From positions 1 to 64,000 of the forward strand of contig NZ_QETK01000019.1 in the NCBI RefSeq assembly GCF_003105155.1: DNA of 64,000 nucleotides. The letters are read 5' to 3'. The translations under genes and the position numbers were made by a program. Within the stretch, counting starts at the first letter, position 1, and each line of letters opens with the position of its first letter. A model generated the notes under the pieces. It worked only from the letters and a program-made list of their open reading frames with translations. It searched no databases and was not told where the DNA came from. The DNA comes from Pseudomonas sp. SDI (GTDB lineage: Bacteria; Pseudomonadota; Gammaproteobacteria; Pseudomonadales; Pseudomonadaceae). Below, piece after piece: positions 8,131-18,069 of the stretch.

Positions 8131-9420
8131 TCAGCGTTTGGTCGCGAGCAGATAAATGCCAACCAGCAGACCAATGGTGCAGATACCGGCCACATAGTAG
8201 GCCGGCCCCATCGGGCTGAACTTGAGCAGGTAGGTCACCACCATCGGGGTCAGGCCGCCGAAGATCGCGTAGGCCATGTTGTAGGAGAACGACAGGCCGC
8301 TGAAACGCACCACCGGTGGGAACGCCCGCACCATTACATAGGGCACGGCGCCGACAATGCCGACGCACAGGCCGGTCAGCGCGTACATCGGGAAGAGCCA
8401 CTCGGGGTGGGTGGGCAGCGTATGGTAGAAGGTCCACGACGAAGCCAGCAGCGCCAGGCTGCCGACCACGAACACGCGGCCGGCGCCGAAGCGGTCGGCG
8501 AGCAGGCCGGCGCCGATGCAGCCCAGGCTGAGTAGGACGATGGCCAGGCTGTTGGCCTGCAGCGAAACGGTGGCCGGCACCTGGTAGATGGTCTGCAGCA
8601 CGGTCGGGGTCATCAGGATGACCACGATGATCCCGGCCGAGAGCAGCCAGGTCAGCAGCATCGACAGCACAATGGCACCGCGGTGGTCGCGCAGCACCGC
8701 GCGCAGCGGCACTTCTTCGGCCAGCGCCTTGCGCTGTTGCAGTTCGGCAAACACCGGGGTTTCGTGCAGCCAGCGGCGCAGGTACACCGAGAACAGGCCA
8801 AAGACACCGCCGAGCAGGAACGGGATCCGCCAGGCGTAGTCGGCCACTTCGCTGCTGCTGTAGACAGTGTTGATCAGCGTGGCTACCAGCGAGCCGAGCA
8901 GAATCCCCGAGGTCAGCCCCGCGGTCAGCGTGCCGCAGGCATAGCCGGTGTTGCGCGCCGGCACGTGCTCGGAAACGAACACCCAGGCGCCCGGCACCTC
9001 ACCGCCAATCGCCGCCCCCTGGATCACCCGCATCAGCAGCAACAGGATCGGCGCCCACATGCCGATCTGCGCATAGGTGGGCAGCAAACCCATGATCAGG
9101 GTGGGCACAGCCATCATGAAGATGCTCAGGGTGAACATCTTCTTGCGCCCCAGCAGGTCACCGAAGTGCGCCATGACGATGCCGCCCAGCGGCCGCGCCA
9201 GGTAGCCGGCGGCGAAAATCCCGAAGGTTTGCATCAGCCGCAGCCACTCGGGCATGTCGGCGGGGAAGAACAGCTTGCCGACCACGGCAGCGAAGAACAC
9301 AAAAATGATGAAATCGTAGAACTCGAGTGCACCGCCAAGGGCAGAAAGCGACAGGGTCTTGTAGTCACTGCGAGTCAGCGGCCGCGATGGCTGCTCGATA
9401 GAGGTGGGCACGGAGGTCAT
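8131..9420 (-). CDS. MFS transporter, metabolite:H+ symporter (MHS) family
   Basis: A 429-residue inner-membrane protein with about 12 transmembrane segments. The MHS marks are LGGALEFYDFIIF in helix 1 and the loop 2-3 motif GGIVMAHFGDLLGRKK. The relatives are KgtP- and ProP-like symporters and the citrate or shikimate type; the substrate cannot be read from sequence. ATG at 9420 opens directly into the family N-terminus. It stands alone between pstS and a divergent thioesterase gene, flanked by a terminator. Confidence 0.88.
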   Translation of the reverse strand: MTSVPTSIEQPSRPLTRSDYKTLSLSALGGALEFYDFIIFVFFAAVVGKLFFPADMPEWLRLMQTFGIFAAGYLARPLGGIVMAHFGDLLGRKKMFTLSIFMMAVPTLIMGLLPTYAQIGMWAPILLLLMRVIQGAAIGGEVPGAWVFVSEHVPARNTGYACGTLTAGLTSGILLGSLVATLINTVYSSSEVADYAWRIPFLLGGVFGLFSVYLRRWLHETPVFAELQQRKALAEEVPLRAVLRDHRGAIVLSMLLTWLLSAGIIVVILMTPTVLQTIYQVPATVSLQANSLAIVLLSLGCIGAGLLADRFGAGRVFVVGSLALLASSWTFYHTLPTHPEWLFPMYALTGLCVGIVGAVPYVMVRAFPPVVRFSGLSFSYNMAYAIFGGLTPMVVTYLLKFSPMGPAYYVAGICTIGLLVGIYLLATKR

Positions 9421-9648
9421 CTACATCTCTCTTATTGGCAACGCACGCCGCAGCAGCGCTGGCTGCGGCCCGACAGAAGATCGAACGATAGCCAAATTGC
9501 CTGAAAAAGCACAGAGAAGTACACAAAGCGTGCAGATAATGGTGACTGCATGGTCGTCGCTGCCCGCGCGGCTCTATATACTGGGCCGCAGAAGCACATA
9601 GTTACGCCCTAACCAACGAAGCGTTACGGGTCAGAGGCACCCCCCGGC

Positions 9649-10050
9649 ATGATTGAACTCGAACAAGAAGATCCTATCCCGCAAGGCGACCTGGCCTTGC
9701 AGATCACCGCCTTGCCGCGCGAAACCAACGGTTTCAACGATATCTATGGTGGCTGGCTGGTCGCCCAGATGGACCTGGCCGGCACGGCCATGGCCAGCCG
9801 CGTTGCCGGTGGCCGGGTGGCCACGGTGGCCATCGACCGCATGGCCTTCCTGGTGCCGGTGGCGGTAGGCGCGCAGTTGTCCTTCTATACCCAGACCCTG
9901 GAAATCGGCCGTAGCTCGATCCAGATGATGGTCGAGGTGTGGAGCGACGACCCGCTGTCCAGCGAATGGCGCAAGGTGACCGAAGCGGTATTCGTCTTCG
10001 TTGCCATCGACGGCAGCGGCCGCACCCGTTCGGTGCCACCTCGTCGCTGA
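9649..10050 (+). CDS. Acyl-CoA thioesterase, YciA-like hotdog fold
   Basis: A 133-residue single hotdog-domain protein. Family features are the Asn/Asp and Gly of TNGFNDIYGGWLVAQMD on the long helix and the TVAIDRMAFLVPV strand. It should hydrolyse acyl-CoA esters in the cytoplasm, as YciA does; chain-length preference is unknown. ATG at 9649 is the first start in frame. It is divergent from the MHS transporter and 70 bases before the mutarotase gene on the same strand. Confidence 0.88.
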   Translation: MIELEQEDPIPQGDLALQITALPRETNGFNDIYGGWLVAQMDLAGTAMASRVAGGRVATVAIDRMAFLVPVAVGAQLSFYTQTLEIGRSSIQMMVEVWSDDPLSSEWRKVTEAVFVFVAIDGSGRTRSVPPRR

Positions 10051-10120
10051 GCGGGCGGCGCGCTAAACTCGACGGCCCGCGCAAGGTCCAAGGCCTGACG
10101 CAACCGAACGAGATAAGCGC

Positions 10121-11017
10121 ATGTCCACACCCAAGGTCGCAGCCGAACGACACGGCGAACTCAATTGCTGGCGCATCACCAGCGCGGATGCCGAGCTGCT
10201 GGTCGCCCAGCAGGGCGCGCAGGTGCTCAGCTACCAGCGCATGGGCCAACCGCCACTGCTCTGGCTCAGCGATCAGGCCATTTTCAAACAAGGCAAATCG
10301 GTGCGTGCCGGGGTCCCGGTGTGCTGGCCGTGGTTCGGTCTCTTCACGCGCAACCCCGAGGCGGTGCAGGCCATGTATGCCGATGGCGACGGGCCGGCCC
10401 ATGGCCTGGTGCGCGGGCGCGACTGGCAATTGCTGGGCATCGACAGCAACGACGGGCGCGTACTGATCGAATTCGGCCTGCCGGAAAGCCAGGGCAACCT
10501 ACCGGGCTGGCCACACTCGGTCGAGCTGATCCTGAGCATCGAAATGACCGAGCAACTGAGCATTACCCTGACCAGCCGCAACCTCGGCAAGCAGCCAGTG
10601 ACCATCAGCCAGGCGCTGCACAGCTATTTTGCCGTGAGCGATGTGCGTCAGGTGCAGGTGGAGGGCGTCGACGGCCTGACTTACATCGAGACGCTGGCTG
10701 ACTGGGAGCAGCGCCAACAGCACGGCACGCTGACATTTGCCGGGGAAACCGACCGGATCTACCTGAATACACCGGCGCAGTTGAGCATTGTCGACCCGGC
10801 CTGGAAGCGGCGGATCGCGCTGACGGCCAGCGGCTCGCGCACCGCGGTGATCTGGAACCCGTGGACCGAACGCGCGGCAGAACTGCCGGACATGGCCGAC
10901 GATGGCTGGCAGCGGATGCTGTGCATCGAGACGGCGAATGTGTGGGATGAGCTGCTGGAGCTGCAACCGGGAGCGCTGCATTCGATGGGGATCAGGATCG
11001 CCAGCGAAAGCCTGTAG
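10121..11017 (+). CDS. D-hexose-6-phosphate mutarotase (YeaD-like, aldose 1-epimerase fold)
   Basis: A 298-residue cytosolic protein of the galactose-mutarotase superfamily. Visible motifs are the sugar-contacting GVPVCWPWFG, the catalytic His region ALHSYFAVSDV, and NPWTERAAELPDM near the end. It should interconvert alpha and beta anomers of glucose-6-phosphate-type sugars. Full length for YeaD homologues. ATG at 10121 follows a weak purine-rich ribosome site. It is probably an independent gene after the thioesterase. Confidence 0.9.
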   Translation: MSTPKVAAERHGELNCWRITSADAELLVAQQGAQVLSYQRMGQPPLLWLSDQAIFKQGKSVRAGVPVCWPWFGLFTRNPEAVQAMYADGDGPAHGLVRGRDWQLLGIDSNDGRVLIEFGLPESQGNLPGWPHSVELILSIEMTEQLSITLTSRNLGKQPVTISQALHSYFAVSDVRQVQVEGVDGLTYIETLADWEQRQQHGTLTFAGETDRIYLNTPAQLSIVDPAWKRRIALTASGSRTAVIWNPWTERAAELPDMADDGWQRMLCIETANVWDELLELQPGALHSMGIRIASESL

Positions 11018-11042
11018 ACCGTCCCGCGATGCTTTTCAGCGG

Positions 11043-11576
11043 TTACAGATCCGCATCCACCACCACGCGCACGTTCGCTGCATCCAACGCATAAGCTGCA
11101 TCGGCCAGGTCATTGCTGACCTTCTCCACCTTCAGCGTGCCGCTGACCCACAGCGGTGTGTAGATATCGTCGAGCTTCAAACCCTGCGGATAACGCACCA
11201 GCACCAGTTGGTTCGGCGGCGGTGGCGGCACGTGGATGCACGCGCCTGGGTACGGCACCAGGAAGAACAACGTGCTGTTGCCCTTGGCATCGGTTTCCAA
11301 CGGCACCGGGTACCCCCCAAGGCGGATCTGCTTGCCGTTCATGGCCGCCACCGTCTTGTTTGAGTACATCACCGCCGGCAAGCCCTTGGCCTGCTTCATG
11401 CCACCCTTCTCGGTAAACACGCCCTGCGCTTCCGGCGAGTTGTGATCGATCTCCGGCATCGCTTCCAGGGCTTTCTGGTCCGACTTCGGCATCAGCGCCA
11501 GCCAGTCGGTTTCAGGCAGCTCGGCACGGGCCAGGCTGCTTACCAGCAACAGGGGAATCAGAAATAGCGCGCGCAT
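11043..11576 (-). CDS. DUF3299 periplasmic/lipoprotein-like protein
   Basis: A 177-residue exported protein with a clear signal peptide (MRALFLIPLLLVSSLARAE, cleavage after ARA). The mature part includes GGYPVPLE and GACIHVPPPPPNQLVLVR, typical of DUF3299. This family occurs near ABC exporters in some bacteria but stands alone here, and its function is unknown. ATG at 11576 is chosen because the upstream in-frame TTG lies inside a hairpin (11583-11612). Confidence 0.82.
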   Translation of the reverse strand: MRALFLIPLLLVSSLARAELPETDWLALMPKSDQKALEAMPEIDHNSPEAQGVFTEKGGMKQAKGLPAVMYSNKTVAAMNGKQIRLGGYPVPLETDAKGNSTLFFLVPYPGACIHVPPPPPNQLVLVRYPQGLKLDDIYTPLWVSGTLKVEKVSNDLADAAYALDAANVRVVVDADL

Positions 11577-11582
11577 GAAAAA

Positions 11583-11612
11583 GCTCGGCAACCGGTAGGA
11601 AAGTTGCCGAGC
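11583..11612 (-). other. Hairpin just upstream of the DUF3299 gene
   Basis: Perfect 10-base arms GCTCGGCAAC / GTTGCCGAGC with a 10-base loop, between the end of the GlsB-type gene and the start of the DUF3299 gene. On the minus strand the trailing arm is followed by a short TTTTT, so it may be a weak terminator or a block near the ribosome site of the DUF3299 gene. Confidence 0.6.
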
Positions 11613-11626
11613 ATTCTATCGCGCAA

Positions 11627-11872
11627 TCAGCTTTTTTTGATGAAACCGTAGATCACCAGCAGAATCACCGCGCCCACCAGGGCGCCGAAGAACCCAGCCG
11701 CCTGACCAGCCTGGTAGATGCCCAGCGCCTGCCCGCCGTACGTCGCCGCCAACGACCCGGCAATCCCCAGCAGGATGGTCATGATCCAGCCCATGCTGTC
11801 GTCGCCGGGCTTCAGAAAGCGCGCCAGCAAGCCAACGATCAGGCCGATGAAGATGGTTCCGATGATACCCAT
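11627..11872 (-). CDS. GlsB/YeaQ/YmgE-family small stress membrane protein
   Basis: An 81-residue, three-helix inner-membrane protein (MGIIGTIFIGLIVGLLARFL..., then WIMTILLGIAGSLAATYGG and a C-terminal helix ending in KKS). Gly-rich helices and the ARFLKPGDD loop are the family marks. Members are linked to envelope and general stress in enterobacteria; the molecular role is not known. A strong ribosome site (AGAGGGACTGCC) precedes ATG at 11872. Confidence 0.88.
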   Translation of the reverse strand: MGIIGTIFIGLIVGLLARFLKPGDDSMGWIMTILLGIAGSLAATYGGQALGIYQAGQAAGFFGALVGAVILLVIYGFIKKS

Positions 11873-11964
11873 GGCAGTCCCTCTGAAGTGAGTGCAATTG
11901 CCAAAGCCTAGTCAGCGCTTTGGCATCCTGCCATCAGAGGGACGCCGGGGCGGATTGGTTCCGC

Positions 11965-13047
11965 TCAGCCCTGGAGCAGGGCTTCGACTTGCTGGATCTT
12001 CTGTTCCAGGGTCGCCATGTCGTCGCAACGCAGGGTGGCGTGACCGACCTTGCGCCCAGCCTTGAAGGCCTTGCCGTAGTGATGCAGGTGGCAATCGTCG
12101 ATGGCCACGACCTTATCCACCGCCGGCACTTCACCGATGAAGTTGAGCATGGCGCTCTCGCCGACCTTGGCCGTCGAGCCCAGCGGCAGGCCGGCAACGG
12201 CGCGCAGGTGGTTTTCGAACTGGCTGCACTCGGCGCCTTCGATGGTCCAGTGCCCGGAGTTGTGCACCCGCGGGGCGATCTCGTTGGCCTTGAGGCCGCC
12301 GTCGACCTCGAAGAACTCGAAGGCCAGCACGCCGACATAGTCCAGTTGCTTGAGTACGCGACCCGCGTAGTCTTCGGCCAGGCCCTGGAGGATGTGGTCT
12401 TCGCTGGCCACCGAGAGGCGCAGGATGCCGCTTTCATGGGTGTTGTGCACCAACGGGTAGAAGCGCGTTTCGCCATCGCGGGCACGTACGGCGATCAGCG
12501 AGACCTCGCCGGTGAACGGCACGAAGCCCTCCAGCAGGCACGGTACGCTACCAAGCTCGGCGAACGTGTCAACAACGTCGGCTTGCGTGCGGAGAACCTT
12601 CTGACCCTTGCCGTCGTAACCCAAGGTGCGGGTTTTCAGCACGGCCGGCAAGCCGATGCTGGCCACGGCGGCGTCCAGGTCGGCTTGCGAGTGGATGTCG
12701 GCAAAGGCCGGGGTCGGAATGCCGAGGTCCTTGAACATGGTTTTTTCGAACAGCCGATCACGGGCAATCCGCAGCGCCTCGGCGCTTGGGTAGACCGGCA
12801 CGAACTGCGACAGGAAGGCCACGGTTTCGGCCGGTACGCTTTCGAACTCGAAGGTCACCAGGTCGACTTCGTCGGCCAACTGGCGCAGGTGCTCCTGGTC
12901 GCCGTAGTCGGCACGCAAGTGCTCGCCCAGCGGCGCGGCACAGGCGTCTGGCGCCGGGTCGAGGAAAGCGAAGTTCATGCCCAGCGGCGTACCCGCCAGG
13001 GCCAACATGCGGCCCAGCTGGCCGCCACCGATAACACCGATTTTCAT
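11965..13047 (-). CDS. purK: N5-carboxyaminoimidazole ribonucleotide synthase PurK
   Basis: A 360-residue ATP-grasp enzyme. It makes N5-CAIR from AIR, ATP and bicarbonate in de novo purine synthesis. The pre-ATP-grasp fold starts MKIGVIGGGQLGRMLA; ATP-grasp motifs include KTRTLGYDGKGQ, LLEGFVPFTGEVSLIAVR and NEIAPRVHNSGHWTIEGA. ATG at 13047 is the true start. The frame stays open far upstream, antisense-like inside purE, but that part is not protein-like. It is 10 bases after purE, in the classic purEK operon. Confidence 0.97.
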   Translation of the reverse strand: MKIGVIGGGQLGRMLALAGTPLGMNFAFLDPAPDACAAPLGEHLRADYGDQEHLRQLADEVDLVTFEFESVPAETVAFLSQFVPVYPSAEALRIARDRLFEKTMFKDLGIPTPAFADIHSQADLDAAVASIGLPAVLKTRTLGYDGKGQKVLRTQADVVDTFAELGSVPCLLEGFVPFTGEVSLIAVRARDGETRFYPLVHNTHESGILRLSVASEDHILQGLAEDYAGRVLKQLDYVGVLAFEFFEVDGGLKANEIAPRVHNSGHWTIEGAECSQFENHLRAVAGLPLGSTAKVGESAMLNFIGEVPAVDKVVAIDDCHLHHYGKAFKAGRKVGHATLRCDDMATLEQKIQQVEALLQG

Positions 13048-13057
13048 GCGTGAGACC

Positions 13058-13549
13058 TCAAACCTGGCGCGGATCTGGATTGTCCAGAACGCTATCTGTC
13101 TGCTCGGTACGGAACTGCTTGAGCACCGCATGGAACTGCGGGTGCTTGGCGCCGAGGATGCTCGCCGACAGCAGCGCGGCGTTAATCGCACCAGCCTTGC
13201 CGATGGCCAGGGTGGCGACCGGAATGCCGGCCGGCATCTGCACGATCGACAGCAGCGAATCGACCCCAGAGAGCATCGACGACTGCACCGGCACACCGAG
13301 CACCGGCAGGTGGGTCTTGGCGGCGCACATGCCCGGCAGGTGGGCTGCGCCACCGGCACCGGCGATGATCACCTCGATGCCACGGCCTTCGGCCTCTTCG
13401 GCGTACTGGAACAGCAGGTCCGGCGTGCGGTGGGCGGAAACCACCTTCACTTCGTAGGGAATGCCGAGTTTTTCCAGCATATCGGCGGTGTGGCTAAGGG
13501 TGGACCAATCGGACTTGGAGCCCATGATCACGCCAACCAGTGCACTCAT
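13058..13549 (-). CDS. purE: N5-CAIR mutase PurE
   Basis: A 163-residue class I PurE converting N5-CAIR to CAIR. Motifs are [14 protein letters not shown] near the N-terminus, SAHRTPDLL, and [12 protein letters not shown]. The start at 13549 (MSALVG) is preferred over an in-frame start 18 codons upstream that would lie in the leader. It is the first gene of purEK. The leader carries an intrinsic-terminator-like hairpin only about 37 bases upstream of this start, suggesting attenuation. Confidence 0.97.
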   Translation of the reverse strand: MSALVGVIMGSKSDWSTLSHTADMLEKLGIPYEVKVVSAHRTPDLLFQYAEEAEGRGIEVIIAGAGGAAHLPGMCAAKTHLPVLGVPVQSSMLSGVDSLLSIVQMPAGIPVATLAIGKAGAINAALLSASILGAKHPQFHAVLKQFRTEQTDSVLDNPDPRQV

Positions 13550-13586
13550 CGTCGAGCCTCTTCTCTTGGGCGCCTTCAGGCGCGTC

Positions 13587-13627
13587 AAAAAACAACAAGC
13601 CACGCAGGGACTACCGGCGTGGCTTGT
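13587..13627 (-). terminator. Intrinsic terminator or attenuator in the purE leader
   Basis: On the minus strand an 11-base perfect stem (ACAAGCCACGC / GCGTGGCTTGT) is followed by TGTTTTTTG. Only 37 bases separate the T-run from the purE start, too few for a complete promoter plus leader. Either it ends the upstream lysR transcript or, more interestingly, it lies inside the purEK leader and attenuates it. Confidence 0.7.
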
Positions 13628-13751
13628 TATGCGAATTAGGGCCGGGCATACCGACCGAAGGCCGCGCAGTATATCGCAAAGCAGTCGGTTTAATGCACCC
13701 CGGCGACCAACTGTTGGGCCTTATTTTTCGGGGCCTGGGCTGACTTTTGAG

Positions 13752-14663
13752 TCAAGGCGTGGCCGGGTTCGCACCGCCTTCGAGCTTGCGCCACAACAGC
13801 CGCACGTTGGCCTTGCGCACCAGCGCACAGCGGTACAGGCGAATCTCCAGCGGCACATGCCATTGCGGGCCGCCACACACCACCAGTTCGCCGCGCTCGA
13901 GTTCGGCACGCGCCGACAACCGCGGCACCCAGGCGATGCCGAGGCCTTCGAGGGCCATGCTCTTGAGGCTATCGGCCATGGCCGTTTCGTACACCGTGGT
14001 AAAGCGCAGGTTGCGCTGGCGCAGCAACAGATTCACCGACCGCCCGAGGAAGGCCCCGGCGCTGTAGGCCAGCAGCGGTACGCTGCCCTCGCCTTCCAGG
14101 TCGAACAACGGCTTGCCGTCTGGCCCGGCCGCGCATACCGGGAGCATTTCGGTGTGGCCCAGGTGCAGCGAGGGGAAGATTTCCGCATCCATCTGCAACG
14201 CCGCATCCGGGTCGTAGAACGCCAGCATCAGGTCGCAGCCGCCTTCGCGCAGCGCATGCACCGCGTCGCCGACGTTGGTCGCCACCAGCCGGGTGGCGAT
14301 GTTCAGCCCGTCGTTGCGCAACTGGGCGATCCAGCGCGGGAAGAAGCCCAGCGCCAGCGAGTGCGCCGCCGACACCTGGATCACCTCGCCCTGCCCGCCT
14401 TCAAGGTGATGCAGGTGGCGCAGCACTTCGCCGAGCTGATCGACCACGGTGCGCGCCGTGACCAGGAACAACTGCCCCGCCGCCGTCAGCTCGATCGGCG
14501 TACGCGAACGGTTGACCAGGGTCAGCCCCAGCGCCGCTTCCAGGCTGCGGATGCGCCGGCTGAAGGCCGGCTGGGTGACAAAACGCCGCTCGGCCGCCTG
14601 GGAAAAACTGCGGGTCGCGGCCAGGGCGCTGAAGTCTTCCAGCCATTTGCTTTCCAGATTCAT
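13752..14663 (-). CDS. LysR-family transcriptional regulator, divergent from aspA
   Basis: A 303-residue LysR regulator. The N-terminal winged helix contains FSALAATRSFSQAAERRFVTQPAFSRRIRSLE; the effector-binding domain follows from about residue 90. The start MNLESKWLED at 14663 was chosen because the helix-turn-helix begins about ten residues in, as usual. It is divergent from aspA with a shared intergenic region of about 180 bases, so control of aspA is likely but not shown. Confidence 0.9.
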   Translation of the reverse strand: MNLESKWLEDFSALAATRSFSQAAERRFVTQPAFSRRIRSLEAALGLTLVNRSRTPIELTAAGQLFLVTARTVVDQLGEVLRHLHHLEGGQGEVIQVSAAHSLALGFFPRWIAQLRNDGLNIATRLVATNVGDAVHALREGGCDLMLAFYDPDAALQMDAEIFPSLHLGHTEMLPVCAAGPDGKPLFDLEGEGSVPLLAYSAGAFLGRSVNLLLRQRNLRFTTVYETAMADSLKSMALEGLGIAWVPRLSARAELERGELVVCGGPQWHVPLEIRLYRCALVRKANVRLLWRKLEGGANPATP

Positions 14664-14841
14664 CACGGTCTCCAGGCATGCACCAAAATGGAACACGCTC
14701 GAATGTCAATTGGCGTCACATCAAACAGTATGCCGTTTGTGCATAGGTTAGCGTGCAACAGCATTGGCCGCAAAATCCGCTCAGCCCTAGCATTGGCGCC
14801 ATTCCGGCATGTGCCGGGCCAAAATCGAGATGATCTCTATC

Positions 14842-16266
<1,425 letters not shown>

Positions 16267-16320
16267 CCCACGCAGTGACACCGCTCACCAGGTCGAGGGA
16301 CTAGACACCTCTCACCTTTG

Positions 16321-16355
16321 AGGGCCCCGGGATTCTGTCCCAGGGCCCTTTTTTT
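16321..16355 (+). terminator. Intrinsic terminator after aspA
   Basis: A GC-rich stem (AGGGCCC...GGGCCCT with an inner GGGA/TCCC) is followed by TTTTTTT. It lies about 55 bases after the aspA stop codon. Confidence 0.93.
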
Positions 16356-16379
16356 ATCTGCGCGGGAACAGGCTGGGTA

Positions 16380-16586
16380 TCAGCGCATGGCCATGAGTTC
16401 GTCGAAGGTTGGACGCGGCTCGTTGCGCCAGAACTCTTCCGCACGCTTTTCCTCTGCGCAAAGGCCCGGCGCCATCGCCAACTGCACGGTACGGGCGTTT
16501 TCGGCGTGGGCCTGCCAGCGGGCGAGGGCGTCGGCGAGGCTATGGCCGCAGATGATTATTTTTTGCGCAACCCTGGAACACCACAT
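16380..16586 (-). CDS. Hypothetical protein, possibly a 5'-truncated native gene
   Basis: A 68-residue frame not recognised. The C-terminal two thirds (GHSLADALARW... to ...EPRPTFDELMAMR) reads like a real bacterial protein and has the GC-rich codon use of the core genome. The first dozen residues fall in AT-rich sequence of the T6SS remnant and overlap another decayed frame (16540-16737). A plausible reading is a native gene whose 5' end was replaced when the island arrived. It may also be non-functional. Confidence 0.4.
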   Translation of the reverse strand: MWCSRVAQKIIICGHSLADALARWQAHAENARTVQLAMAPGLCAEEKRAEEFWRNEPRPTFDELMAMR

Positions 16587-16737
16587 GTTGTTCCGTCACT
16601 GGCTTATCATCAGGTTCTTGACCAAACGGGCAATACACCAAGGTCGACATCAACACGAGCTGATAAAGATTCAAGGCGCTGAATGCCATATTGCCAGAAA
16701 ACATTGGGCGCAAGGCGCGTAATGGACGAACTTCCAA
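16540..16737 (-). pseudogene. Fragment of a T6SS effector (middle region, out of frame)
   Basis: An open stretch of 65 codons containing EVRPLRALRPMFSG and NLYQLVLMSTLVYCPFGQEP. This resembles the segment that, in large Pseudomonas T6SS effectors, follows the adaptor-like N-terminal domain found in the neighbouring frame at 16763-17299. It lies directly downstream in a different frame, so one ancestral gene seems to have been broken by at least one frameshift. The resemblance is from memory of the family, not from a search. Confidence 0.5.
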
Positions 16738-16762
16738 AACAGTATGCTGAAGGGCTCAACTG

Positions 16763-17299
16763 TTACGCCCACACGACCATGCTCACGCATAAGTTTTTCG
16801 GACCGGCACGAACGGGGAAACGACGCTCCGAAACGGGAGGTAGATGGGCACAAAATTCAACAAGATCGCCAACGTCGAATTGATAAAATATATCAGCGCT
16901 TTCTTGTGCCGCATTTCTTTCTGTTCGCGCACCATCACGGTTCACATAATTTGTCTGTTCGGCACGAAGCTGAAGTGCGGAAATTTTCAGCGGGTAGCTA
17001 TCACGCTTCATAAGGTCAGTATAGAGCGGATCACTTTCAGCATATTCATGTACAAATTTCACCACCCGTGGCCCGGCACAGTGATCCTCTACTTTTCCGC
17101 TTCCCTGATCATCAAGCATCCCAACATAGTTCAATCCCTCACTGTCAATGGCGGTATAAAGAAGACCCGCGTAGGGTTTGCCACACCCCGATTCATCCAC
17201 AAGCCGAAAACTGCTCCAACGCCCCTGTTTGGGACAAACAAACGCACGGCTATTAATAGGCGAACTCAATTCTCTTGAAAAGCGTCCATACTTAGTCAC
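16763..17299 (-). CDS. T6SS effector N-terminal (adaptor-like) domain, likely truncated
   Basis: A 178-residue frame starting at GTG 17299, which overlaps the stop of the preceding lipoprotein gene (GTGA). It includes FRLVDESGCGKPYAG, DSEGLNYVGMLDDQG, and then LKISALQLRAEQTNY and VEFCAHLPP. This pattern is familiar from the N-terminal part of Pseudomonas T6SS effectors of the lipase/phospholipase type. No catalytic domain follows in frame; the frame stops after VVWA, and a related-looking fragment continues in another frame at 16540-16737. Base composition is clearly AT-richer than the core genes. It is probably a decayed effector, but a standalone small protein cannot be excluded. Confidence 0.55.
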   Translation of the reverse strand: MTKYGRFSRELSSPINSRAFVCPKQGRWSSFRLVDESGCGKPYAGLLYTAIDSEGLNYVGMLDDQGSGKVEDHCAGPRVVKFVHEYAESDPLYTDLMKRDSYPLKISALQLRAEQTNYVNRDGARTERNAAQESADIFYQFDVGDLVEFCAHLPPVSERRFPVRAGPKNLCVSMVVWA

Positions 17300-18069
17300 T
17301 CCTCACAGCCAGGGTAAACTAAACATTCTTTTCCACCGGGCATCCGGAATTTACTGAAATCTTTAAAATTTCCGTTGCAGTATGCTCGCTCATCCAGTGG
17401 CCCATCCCCCATACAACGCTTCCAGCCATTTTCAAATTTAACCCAGGTGTCCTTGAAATAGGGCCGTTCAGTCGCCGCCAACTTTATGTTCATCCGTACG
17501 GTCGCCCCGGCTAACTGATCGAGTTCGTACGCGGCAAAAGGGCCACCTCGCTGCGGCGTACCGTCTTTATCAGTTCCCGTGCACTTCAAAATCTTTGTTA
17601 ACCTCCTTGTCGACGTTGATGTTCGGAAAAGCCATTGACATTCGCCGTAAAACTCACTCACGCCAAGTTTGTCAAAGCCATTTTTATATACATCATCCAA
17701 TTTTTCCCGAATTGTAATTTCCGCAAAATCCGAACTGAAGTCGCCTCGGTCAGCGCCATAGATTGAAAATATCTCGATCTTAATCACTCGAACGACCATC
17801 GGACAGCCTTTGATGACTTTTCGAACTTGAATTTTGGCCTCCGGTGAATACGCCTCTCGCCACGCCCAATTGAATCCAGGGTTTAAATTATCTTTTCTCG
17901 ACACACTGCAGGTTTCGCCCGACGCAGGTACATACCGGGCATATGCGCGGTAGGTAAAATTCGGCGGCAACTCAGCAGCCAACGTAAACGTATTCGACAC
18001 CCCCTCCCCGCACCCCACCAACAACACTGCCACCACAAGCAACAACCCTTTAACCAGCCACCGGCTCAT
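17296..18069 (-). CDS. Lipoprotein, candidate T6SS immunity protein
   Basis: A 257-residue protein from ATG 18069. A lipoprotein signal (MSRWLVKGLLLVVAVLLVGC) ends in a lipobox LVGC, so the mature protein should be lipidated at that Cys and sit in the periplasm. The rest is Cys-containing and AT-rich, with no recognised domain. The start overlaps the stop of the vgrG-derived frame (ATGA) and its own stop overlaps the next gene (GTGA), so the three are translationally coupled. Effector-then-periplasmic-lipoprotein is the standard layout of T6SS lipase immunity genes, hence the call; the function is inference. Confidence 0.65.
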   Translation of the reverse strand: MSRWLVKGLLLVVAVLLVGCGEGVSNTFTLAAELPPNFTYRAYARYVPASGETCSVSRKDNLNPGFNWAWREAYSPEAKIQVRKVIKGCPMVVRVIKIEIFSIYGADRGDFSSDFAEITIREKLDDVYKNGFDKLGVSEFYGECQWLFRTSTSTRRLTKILKCTGTDKDGTPQRGGPFAAYELDQLAGATVRMNIKLAATERPYFKDTWVKFENGWKRCMGDGPLDERAYCNGNFKDFSKFRMPGGKECLVYPGCEE

